From positions 1 through 5,445 of the forward strand of contig JADFLK010000172.1 of assembly GCA_022564455.1 (NCBI GenBank): a stretch of 5,445 nucleotides of DNA, read 5' to 3'. The DNA comes from Bacteroidota bacterium. GTDB taxonomy: Bacteria; Bacteroidota; Rhodothermia; Rhodothermales; Rubricoccaceae. Positions 1 through 5,445 of the stretch are shown here, one piece after another; within the stretch, counting starts at the first letter, position 1, and each line of letters opens with the position of its first letter. The notes below the pieces were generated by a model. It worked only from the letters and a program-made list of their open reading frames with translations. It was not told where the DNA came from and did not search any database. Both the position numbers and the translations under genes were made by a program.

Positions 1-1563
1 GAGGCCTTTGCCGTGTGGCCGCCTGAAATCTACGCGCAGTTCGGAGTGGAGACCGCTGAAATTTTGAAGTCCCGCCGTGATCTGCTCCCCGAGATGGCCG
101 CCAGGGTATATCGACTTAACTCACGAGCCGTGGACGTTGTAGGCTCCGACAAGCACGAGCGGTTTGAAGTAACGGGCTTTAACGACGGATCCGTAGAGGT
201 CGTCATCCTGAAAACGAATCGCGAAGGCGAAGTCCGGTACGAAATCTACAGGCGTCTCTTTCTGCCGAACGAAACCAAGGAAGTCCGGCTTTACGGCCTC
301 GGCGGGCGCGACCAGTTTATTATCACCGGCGCCGATCACTCAGCCATTAGAGTGCGCATGATTGGGGGAAGCGGCGAGGATCGGATTGAAAACCACGTCA
401 GAGGCAGCACCACGTACTACGACACCGTTACCGGCAACGACGTGAGCCAGGCCGGACGCACGCACGTCACCCTTTCAGATGACCCGGCCAACAACCGTTA
501 CTCTCCGGATGAGCACCGCCATCCCCGAAACATACCGGTCATCATACCTGGATACGGTAGTACGGACGGCCTCATCATCGGGGCCAGCTTTACCACACAC
601 CGCCCTGGTTTCCGGCGAATTCCGTGGGCCTACACGCACTTCATGTCGGCTGCATTTTCTACGGGGACCGGCGGTTTTCAAGGGCGCGTCGAGAGTCGCT
701 ATCACGATGCCTTCGGCGACGAGTGGGACGCCACAATCGGGCTGGGCGGCTCCACGGCGAGCTTCGTCAACAACTTTTACGGATTCGGCAACGAGACATC
801 CTCAACCAGCTCTACGCAGTCCTTTTTCTATGCGGGCATAGCGGATCTAAAGGTGGAAGCCTCGGCGATCCGCCGCGTTGAGCAATCGCTTGAACTTCGC
901 CTTGGCGGCGGCGGCGTGTACCGCATGGTGGAGGACGACTCTACGCGCTTTGTGGGCACCCCAGCGGCAGGCCTTTCGCCTGATGCCTTCGGGGGTGCAT
1001 ACTTCGTAAACGGCTTTGCCTCGCTCACGCTAAACGCCGTGGACAACCCGGTGAACCCTCGTCAGGGATTCCGGTGGACGGCGCGGTCGGATGTGTTCGG
1101 CGGCTTGAACGAGCCGGCGTCGACATTTCTGGCTCTCGGCAGCGACCTCACGGCCTACTACTCCCCCAGCTTCCATCCACAGGTTACCTTTGCTGCGCGA
1201 GCCGGCGTGGGCCACAACATCGGCGCGTTCCCGTTCTACGAGGCCCAGTCGCTGGGTGGCACATATAACCTTCGCGGCCTGCGCCGCCAGCGCTACAGCG
1301 GCCGCACGGTCACTTTCCAGAACGTAGAGGCACGCGCACGCGTCGTTGAATCGATTTCGCGGGTTCTCCCGCTGAGCATCGGCGTGCTGGGGTTCCTCGA
1401 CAACGGCCGCGTTTGGGCAGACGGGGAGGACTCCACCACCTGGCACCAGGGCTATGGCGGCGGGCTCTGGTTCAGCGCGCTGGATCTGTACGTGATGTCG
1501 GCCACCCTGGCCCGGGGCAACGACGGCCTCAAGTTTAACTTCGGCCTCGGCTTTTTCTTTTAA
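1..1563 (+). CDS. Omp85/BamA-family outer-membrane protein, C-terminal part (5' end outside window)
   Basis: The frame is open from base 1, so the GTG at 13 is an internal valine and not a start; about 520 residues are present. The first ~175 residues are a soluble domain with two glycine/aspartate turns: YGLGGRDQF at 292-318 and IGGSGEDRI at 361-387. From about base 530 the sequence becomes an alternating, aromatic-rich beta-barrel. Barrel hallmarks are GFGNET near 784, NPRQGFRW near 1051 and LRGL at 1270-1281, which occupies the place of the conserved (V/L)RGF motif of the Omp85 lid loop. The protein ends in three phenylalanines, a typical BAM-recognised C-terminus. In Bacteroidota-like genomes this non-barrel region is usually preceded by a metallophosphoesterase-like domain; that is recalled family knowledge and cannot be seen here. 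The likely role is an outer-membrane assembly or transport protein, substrate unknown. The stop codon TAA directly abuts the element at 1564. Confidence 0.85.
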   Translation, partial: EAFAVWPPEIYAQFGVETAEILKSRRDLLPEMAARVYRLNSRAVDVVGSDKHERFEVTGFNDGSVEVVILKTNREGEVRYEIYRRLFLPNETKEVRLYGLGGRDQFIITGADHSAIRVRMIGGSGEDRIENHVRGSTTYYDTVTGNDVSQAGRTHVTLSDDPANNRYSPDEHRHPRNIPVIIPGYGSTDGLIIGASFTTHRPGFRRIPWAYTHFMSAAFSTGTGGFQGRVESRYHDAFGDEWDATIGLGGSTASFVNNFYGFGNETSSTSSTQSFFYAGIADLKVEASAIRRVEQSLELRLGGGGVYRMVEDDSTRFVGTPAAGLSPDAFGGAYFVNGFASLTLNAVDNPVNPRQGFRWTARSDVFGGLNEPASTFLALGSDLTAYYSPSFHPQVTFAARAGVGHNIGAFPFYEAQSLGGTYNLRGLRRQRYSGRTVTFQNVEARARVVESISRVLPLSIGVLGFLDNGRVWADGEDSTTWHQGYGGGLWFSALDLYVMSATLARGNDGLKFNFGLGFFF

Positions 1564-1722
1564 GAGGCTGTCCCAAAACTCCACCTACCTGCGGCGGCGC
1601 CTCTTGCCCGATCTCTGCGTTCCGAAATACTCAACGAATCACGGATTCGACTACGATATCGCGCCTTGATCTCAACCGAGATGCGCTCGTCTCGGCGACA
1701 GAGAACGTAATTCAACAGCCTC
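1564..1722. mobile_element. MITE-like element or IS remnant, 159 bp, with GAGGCTGT terminal inverted repeats
   Basis: The block starts with GAGGCTGT (1564-1571) and ends with its exact reverse complement ACAGCCTC (1715-1722). The left end continues as CCCAAAAC, so it reads GAGGCTGTCCCAAAAC, which resembles the ends of many IS5/IS1182-type insertion sequences; the right end diverges after 8 bp. The flanks are TTAA (1560-1563) and CTAA (1723-1726), both fitting the YTAR target duplication of IS5-type elements with one mismatch. The interior contains two short hairpins: CGAATC-ACG-GATTCG (1635-1649) and CCGAGA/TCTCGG (1676-1695). No transposase coding can be recognised, so this is either a non-autonomous element or an internally deleted IS. 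The family assignment is inferred from the ends only. Confidence 0.6.
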
Positions 1723-1758
1723 CTAAGCAGATTGCACCAGACCATGCCAAATTCTCAC

Positions 1759-1763
1759 GAAGG
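1759..1763 (+). promoter_or_regulatory. Ribosome binding site GAAGG that decides the start at 1771
   Basis: GAAGG lies 7 nt before the ATG at 1771. The alternatives upstream in the same frame, TTG at 1732 and ATG at 1744, have no purine-rich Shine-Dalgarno sequence before them. This favours 1771 as the start of the membrane protein. Confidence 0.5.
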
Positions 1764-1770
1764 CCCTTCC

Positions 1771-2400
1771 ATGCAGGCCGGATTCACCCAGAAACCTGAC
1801 GCCGAAAATGTAAAAAGCAAACCCCCAAAGCTCGGTCGAGGCATCGAGACCATGTTCCGCACATTATACCGTGTGAACATGGATCTCAGTGGGCTTGCAG
1901 ACGCGAAGGCCAATATCATGATTTCGATCAATGGCCTGATCGTGTCGATCCTGCTCGCGGCCATCTCGCCCAAGATCGACTCGAACCCGATATTGCTTGT
2001 GCCAACCAGCCTGCTCCTTGTGGCTTGCGTGATCTCCCTCGTCTTTGCCGTGCTGTCGGCAATACCGCGCGTGCGGAGCGAGCCGGTTACCCTCGAACAC
2101 GTACGAGGCGGTCTGGCCAACATTCTCTTCTTCGGGAACTTCTCCAATATGGCGCGGGACGATTTCGTGACTGGCATGGAGGAGCTGATGATGAACCCCG
2201 ATAATCTGTATCACACCATGATTCTGGACATCTACGGGCTTGGTCTCGTTCTCAGAAAGAAGTACCGCCTCCTCCGCGTTTCGTACACGGTGTTTATGGT
2301 TGGCCTGGTCATTGGCGTTGTCGCCTTCATCATCACTTTCTATATCGCAGCGCAGTCCGGGCAGATCCCTGACGTATCGACGCCTATTTTTCCGGTTTGA
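1771..2400 (+). CDS. Pycsar effector (PycTM / DUF5706) family membrane protein, stand-alone
   Basis: This is a 209-residue protein using the ATG at 1771 (ATG at 1744 would give 218). A polar N-terminus of about 22 residues leads into GRGIETMFRT, then the signature MDLSGLADAKANIMISING, which I recognise as the DUF5706/PycTM core. Predicted membrane helices are at about 47-65, 75-98 and 170-192. Between helices 2 and 3 is a cytoplasmic-type segment with ANILFFGNFSNM and LRKKYRLLR, also typical of the family. In Pycsar defence, PycTM proteins respond to cCMP or cUMP made by a partner cyclase and disrupt the inner membrane. In many Bacteroidota, homologues carry an N-terminal HD domain and have no known defence role. 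Here there is neither an HD domain nor an adjacent cyclase, so defence function is unproven. A phosphohistidine phosphatase gene follows after 29 nt; a MITE-like element ends 48 bp upstream of the start. Confidence 0.8.
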   Translation: MQAGFTQKPDAENVKSKPPKLGRGIETMFRTLYRVNMDLSGLADAKANIMISINGLIVSILLAAISPKIDSNPILLVPTSLLLVACVISLVFAVLSAIPRVRSEPVTLEHVRGGLANILFFGNFSNMARDDFVTGMEELMMNPDNLYHTMILDIYGLGLVLRKKYRLLRVSYTVFMVGLVIGVVAFIITFYIAAQSGQIPDVSTPIFPV

Positions 2401-2429
2401 CACCGTAACATGACCGCCGCCGTGGAGCC

Positions 2430-2918
2430 ATGAAAACCATCATCCTGTTTCGCCACGGCAAGTCCGATTGGGACGCGCCCTTTGGCCACGACCACGAAAG
2501 ACCCCTTGCAAAAAGGGGCGTGCGGGATGCGAAGCGGATGGGCAAGTTCCTCTCGGGGTCCGGCCTTCTTCCTGACGTGTGCCTTACGTCCACGGCAATC
2601 CGTGCGCGCACGACGATGGAACTTGCGCACGAGGCCGGCGGATGGCTGGAGCCCATTCGCGCTTCAGAGACCCTCTACCACGCCACCCCGCGCAACGTCC
2701 TGAGTGTCATCCGTGCCACGAGTGACAACGCTTCCTCCATCATACTGGCAGGGCACGAGCCCACATGGTCGTCTACGGTTGAGCAACTGGTTGGGGGCGG
2801 CACCGTGCGCATGCCTACCGCAGCGATGGCACGCATAGACGTAATGGTGCAACGGTGGGCCGACGTGTCGTGGGGGTACGGCAACCTGATTTGGCTCATC
2901 GTTCCGAAAGCACTCTAA
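2430..2918 (+). CDS. sixA: Phosphohistidine phosphatase, SixA type (histidine phosphatase superfamily)
   Basis: The protein has 162 residues, matching the short single-domain SixA family (about 160). The catalytic motif is LFRHGKSDW with nucleophile His9 and Arg8. The second phosphate-pocket arginine is Arg58 in TSTAIRART, the acid/base region includes Glu80 (ASETLYH), and the second catalytic histidine is His109 in AGHEPT. SixA enzymes are cytoplasmic and remove phosphate from phosphohistidine; in E. coli the reported targets are the ArcB HPt domain and the nitrogen PTS protein NPr. The target here is unknown. The ATG lies 29 nt after the stop of the membrane protein, suggesting co-transcription. 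GGAG at 2424-2427 is only 2 nt from the ATG, too close for a normal ribosome binding site. Assignment to SixA rather than another histidine phosphatase rests on length and the RHGKS motif. Confidence 0.88.
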   Translation: MKTIILFRHGKSDWDAPFGHDHERPLAKRGVRDAKRMGKFLSGSGLLPDVCLTSTAIRARTTMELAHEAGGWLEPIRASETLYHATPRNVLSVIRATSDNASSIILAGHEPTWSSTVEQLVGGGTVRMPTAAMARIDVMVQRWADVSWGYGNLIWLIVPKAL

Positions 2919-2934
2919 GAAGAAAACGGCTAGC

Positions 2935-2965
2935 TTGACAACGTCAAAAATCGCCGACGAAGAAT
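2935..2965 (+). promoter_or_regulatory. Possible promoter or operator before the histidine kinase
   Basis: A perfect TTGACA (-35-like) lies at 2935-2940, 17 bp after the sixA stop. It overlaps a small inverted repeat TTGAC-AAC-GTCAA (2935-2947). The best -10-like hexamer is AAGAAT at 2960-2965, a 19-bp spacing and only 4 of 6 matches. No Bacteroidota-type TAnnTTTG box is seen at a suitable distance. The 156-nt spacer before the kinase makes a separate promoter plausible, but this site is weakly supported. Confidence 0.22.
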
Positions 2966-3074
2966 GCGGTGATAGCCTTCCGGTGAGGCGACAAAGGAGA
3001 GAGGCAAAGTCCAATAATCAGCTTAAATAATGGACTGAGAATGCCGATACAACACATGAGTACACGCATCCGCC

Positions 3075-5201
3075 ATGTCCCTTACGCCCGAAGATCAGCA
3101 ACAGATCGACGCACTGAAACGTTTTTTCGTGCTCGACCACACGCCGTCTGAGAACGAGCTGGAGCGGATTGTCCGGTTCACAGGACAGTTCTTTTGCGTG
3201 ACGTACTCCTTCCTTACCCTGCGCCAGGAGGACGGCCAGGAAAAAGTGGCGGCGGCGTACGGTTTCGACATGGATACGCTTCCGGAAGATGCCGTATTGT
3301 TCCAACGAGAAGAAGGCCCTTCGATACCTGTCGCGGTTGCCGATGCGTCAATTGATAGCCGGTTCGAAAAAAATCCGCTCATCCACGAAGAGAACGCGGC
3401 TCGGCTGTACGCGAGTGTACCGCTAAAGAGCGCACAGGGCTTCAGGCTGGGTACGCTGGCCATCATGGACACGGCCGCGCAGAAACTCAACGGTGCGGGC
3501 ATGGCCATGCTTGCGAATATCGGCGCGCTGGTGGAGCCCGTGTTGCAGTTGGTCCAGGCGCGTAGTGCGCAAGAAGCTTCAGCAACCTCACTGGCCCACT
3601 GCCACGCCCTTTCCAACGCTGCTCTTGCAGCAAGCGGTGCGCTTGCGGCCGGAGCAAACAATTTTATTGACGCCCTCGGTATGATTGGGCCGGCCGCCTC
3701 TTGCACGCGGGCTGCGCTCTTCATCCACACTGCCGGCAGCGACGGCCGACTGGAAGCTGCGTGCTACGCCACATGGCAGGCACAAGGCGCTGAACCGATC
3801 GCCAGGCCCGGCGATGCACTCGATTTCGAATCCGAAGGCCTGGGGGCATGGCCCCGGGCATTCCTGGCGCGGACACCGATTTCGGAAGAGGCCACCGGGC
3901 CCTTCTTCACTGCCGGCCAGACACAGTTCGTTGCGGCCATTCCCCTTGCCGTGGAAGAGGCCCGCCCCGGCTTCATTCTGCTGGATCGGGCGTCGCCTTG
4001 GGATGATGCCGAACTAACTACACTTCAACTCGCGTTTGCCCCGCTTGCCGCTTCTATCGGCAAGCCCGACGGAGGATCACAGACCGAGATCATTGAGACC
4101 AACCCGATCCCGATTGCCCTGGTAGACGGACCTGAGGCCAATTTTTTGCTGGCAAATGGGGCCGCAAGAGAACTGCTCGGAATGAGCGCCGACACCGTTG
4201 CAGGACAAACACTCATTACGTATGCATCGGAGGCCAGCCGCAATCTGTTGGCCACCTTCCTCGCGCAGGCGCTACATGCAAAACCAGCGCCTGTCGAAGT
4301 TTATCTACAGAACAATGTCGGCGACGAACGACTGGTTTGCATTACGGCCTCGCCCATTGCTTACGAGAACCGGCCCGCCGTGCAGTTGGCGTTGGTGGAT
4401 ATCAGCGCCGAACGGCAACGTGAGGCCACTCTTGTCGCTGAGCGAGACCAGGCCAAACAGACAACACGCGAAAAGAGTGCTCTTCTAGCGGGCATGAGCC
4501 ACGAGATCCGCACTGCGCTCACGTCCATTATCGGCTACGCCGAGTTCCTGGCCGACGAACTCGACGCTGACCAGTTGGATATGGCGCAGACCATTCTCGG
4601 AAGCAGCGAGCGGCTGCTTCAAACGCTGAATTCGGTGACGGACATGGAACGTCTGGAAGCCGGAGGCGATACGCCGCCTCTTGAGCCCGTTTCGATCGGG
4701 GAGCTCCTCCTGGAGACGGCGCGCGTGTTCGAGGGGCAGGCCGCCAAGCGCGAACTTGCCTTTGTTTGCGAAGGCACCGAACAAGCGCTCTTTGCCTGGG
4801 CCGATAAAGGAGGGTTAACCCGCGTGCTGGACAACCTGGTTTCCAACGCCCTGAAGTTCACCGAGAAAGGCGGAATCCGGCTGCGAGCTTCTGCAGAGAA
4901 CGAATGGATTTGCCTTGATGTTCAGGATACGGGGATGGGGATCGGCGAAGACTTTCTCCCCCACTTGTTTGATGAGTTCAAGCGCGAGAATGGCGAGCCA
5001 TCACGCACAGACGTCGGCCCCGGCCTTGGGCTGGCTATTGCCAAACGCATCGTGGATTTGATGGGCGGCCAAATTAGTGTTTCCAGCCGGAAGGGACAGG
5101 GCAGCGTGTTCCGCGTTGTTCTTCGCGCAGCCCCACCTCCTCTCTCGGTGACTGTCGGCGGTGATGGTGTTGCGGTTCAACAGGCTGAAACTGCGCTGTA
5201 A
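3075..5201 (+). CDS. Soluble sensor histidine kinase, GAF - GAF-like - PAS - HisKA - HATPase_c
   Basis: The protein has 708 residues and no membrane segment or signal peptide, so it is a cytoplasmic sensor. The order is: a GAF domain at about 1-160 (opens ALKRFFVLDHTPSENELERI, later FEKNPLIHEENAARLYASVPL and GTLAIMD); a divergent second GAF-like region at about 165-335; a PAS domain at about 337-444 ending LALVDIS; a charged coiled linker to about 470; and HisKA with phospho-acceptor His476 in MSHEIRTALTSI. The ATPase domain has the N-box LVSNALKF (Asn591), G1 box DTGMGIG (Asp618) and G2 box GPGLGLAIAKR (from Gly648). The C-terminus is a short tail with no receiver or HPt domain, so it must pass phosphate to a separate regulator not found here. 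The ATG at 3075 is chosen because a TGA stop lies in frame at 3057-3059 with no other start between; no clear ribosome binding site precedes it. Position His+5 is alanine instead of the usual proline. The ligand is unknown. Confidence 0.88.
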   Translation: MSLTPEDQQQIDALKRFFVLDHTPSENELERIVRFTGQFFCVTYSFLTLRQEDGQEKVAAAYGFDMDTLPEDAVLFQREEGPSIPVAVADASIDSRFEKNPLIHEENAARLYASVPLKSAQGFRLGTLAIMDTAAQKLNGAGMAMLANIGALVEPVLQLVQARSAQEASATSLAHCHALSNAALAASGALAAGANNFIDALGMIGPAASCTRAALFIHTAGSDGRLEAACYATWQAQGAEPIARPGDALDFESEGLGAWPRAFLARTPISEEATGPFFTAGQTQFVAAIPLAVEEARPGFILLDRASPWDDAELTTLQLAFAPLAASIGKPDGGSQTEIIETNPIPIALVDGPEANFLLANGAARELLGMSADTVAGQTLITYASEASRNLLATFLAQALHAKPAPVEVYLQNNVGDERLVCITASPIAYENRPAVQLALVDISAERQREATLVAERDQAKQTTREKSALLAGMSHEIRTALTSIIGYAEFLADELDADQLDMAQTILGSSERLLQTLNSVTDMERLEAGGDTPPLEPVSIGELLLETARVFEGQAAKRELAFVCEGTEQALFAWADKGGLTRVLDNLVSNALKFTEKGGIRLRASAENEWICLDVQDTGMGIGEDFLPHLFDEFKRENGEPSRTDVGPGLGLAIAKRIVDLMGGQISVSSRKGQGSVFRVVLRAAPPPLSVTVGGDGVAVQQAETAL

Positions 5202-5212
5202 CCGAGGCAGAT

Positions 5213-5257
5213 ACGAGCCCTATGCCCAACACGTTGGGCCTGGTCGCGCTCGTTTTT
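5213..5257 (+). terminator. Probable Rho-independent terminator of the histidine kinase gene
   Basis: Beginning 12 nt after the kinase stop, ACGAGC (5213-5218) pairs with GCTCGT (5248-5253) and is followed directly by a T run (5253-5257). Inside it is a perfect inverted repeat GCCCAAC-AC-GTTGGGC (5224-5239). The two stems are separated by unpaired bases, so this is a less compact structure than a canonical terminator. Confidence 0.42.
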
Positions 5258-5357
5258 CTCGCGTATGTTCGAGCCTGCGCCCTTCAGCGACGCATTATCG
5301 GTGACGTTGCTCAAATAGACGGTTCCGTGAGCAGTCTCGCATCATTGCGGAGACACA

Positions 5358-5389
5358 AACGCCCCGCTTGCGTGGGCAGACGGGGCGTT
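5358..5389. terminator. Strong GC-rich hairpin, terminator-like
   Basis: AACGCCCCG (5358-5366) is the exact reverse complement of CGGGGCGTT (5381-5389). After one C/A mismatch the stem continues with a T-G wobble and TGC/GCA, leaving a GTGG loop, so nearly the whole 32 nt folds. On the + strand it is followed by a G run, which does not suit termination. On the - strand it is followed by TTTGTGT, so it fits better as the terminator of a gene entering from the right on the - strand, or as a backup for the kinase gene. Confidence 0.5.
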
Positions 5390-5407
5390 GGGGGGCTGGT
5401 ACGGATC

Positions 5408-5432
5408 ACACGGGGATGAATGGACGCCGTGT
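5408..5432. repeat. Short inverted repeat near the right edge
   Basis: ACACGG (5408-5413) and CCGTGT (5427-5432) form a 6-bp perfect inverted repeat with a 13-nt loop, followed on the + strand by a pyrimidine-rich stretch (CCTACCTTTCT). It could be a second hairpin of an intergenic termination zone or a chance palindrome. Nothing else recognisable lies between 5390 and the window end. Confidence 0.25.
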
Positions 5433-5445
5433 CCTACCTTTCTGG

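Noticed and set aside
1030..1584. 184-residue - strand ORF opposite the outer-membrane barrel
   Set aside because: It lies antisense to a well-supported coding region, its protein resembles no family, and it arises from the codon bias of the + strand gene.
1560..1745. 61-residue - strand ORF across the MITE-like block
   Set aside because: It shows no recognisable transposase motif (no DDE context) and simply spans the element, running past both of its ends. It is more likely a by-product of the GC-rich sequence than a gene.
1864..2403. 179-residue - strand ORF opposite the PycTM-family gene
   Set aside because: It is an antisense shadow with many His/Arg residues and no domain. The + strand frame has a clear family signature and membrane helices.
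2991..3000. AAAGGAGA, a strong Shine-Dalgarno-like sequence
   Set aside because: No start codon lies 5-12 nt downstream, and the kinase ATG is about 75 nt away, so it cannot serve as that gene's ribosome binding site.
3030..3146. Short + strand starts (ATG at 3030 and 3041) before the kinase
   Set aside because: The first stops after two codons; the second is out of frame with the kinase and ends within its first GAF codons. Neither has a ribosome binding site at a proper distance.
3095..3730. 211-residue - strand ORF opposite the kinase GAF region
   Set aside because: It has a Ser/Ala-rich composition typical of antisense frames in GC-rich genes and no recognisable motif, and it overlaps a complete kinase domain set.
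5222..5419. 65-residue + strand ORF after the kinase
   Set aside because: It runs through the terminator-like structure and the strong hairpin, has an Arg-rich low-complexity composition in its second half, and has no ribosome binding site or known domain.

Overview
The window comes from a Gram-negative bacterium with moderately high GC. An Omp85/BamA-type outer-membrane barrel protein shows that it has an outer membrane. That protein's non-barrel part, together with a DUF5706/PycTM-type membrane protein starting from a 'RGIETMFRT' segment, is typical of the Bacteroidota/Rhodothermota side of the tree. My best guess is a Rhodothermota relative (Salinibacter/Rhodothermus-like). This is inferred from recalled protein families, not from a search.

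Layout, with all genes on the + strand: (1) bases 1-1563 hold the C-terminal part of a large outer-membrane protein that continues off the left edge. (2) Bases 1564-1722 form a 159-bp non-coding block bounded by GAGGCTGT...ACAGCCTC inverted ends. It looks like a MITE or IS remnant that landed exactly at the stop codon of the first gene. (3) Bases 1771-2400 encode a small membrane protein of the Pycsar-effector (PycTM/DUF5706) family. (4) Bases 2430-2918 encode a SixA-type phosphohistidine phosphatase, 29 nt downstream and probably co-transcribed. (5) Bases 3075-5201 encode a soluble GAF-(GAF-like)-PAS-HisKA-HATPase histidine kinase, after a 156-nt spacer. (6) Bases 5202-5445 are intergenic, with a terminator-like structure right after the kinase, a strong GC-rich hairpin, and a second inverted repeat near the right edge.

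Functional reading: the middle of the window combines a Pycsar-type membrane effector homologue, with no nucleotide cyclase visible beside it, and two phosphohistidine-related signalling proteins. No cyclase, response regulator, HPt protein, tRNA, rRNA or CRISPR array can be seen. The most noteworthy points are the stand-alone PycTM-family protein next to transposon debris, the element that appears to regenerate its neighbour's stop codon, and the histidine kinase whose H-box has alanine where proline is almost always found. I do not see clear evidence of a wholly new system. The PycTM/SixA pair is the best candidate for follow-up.
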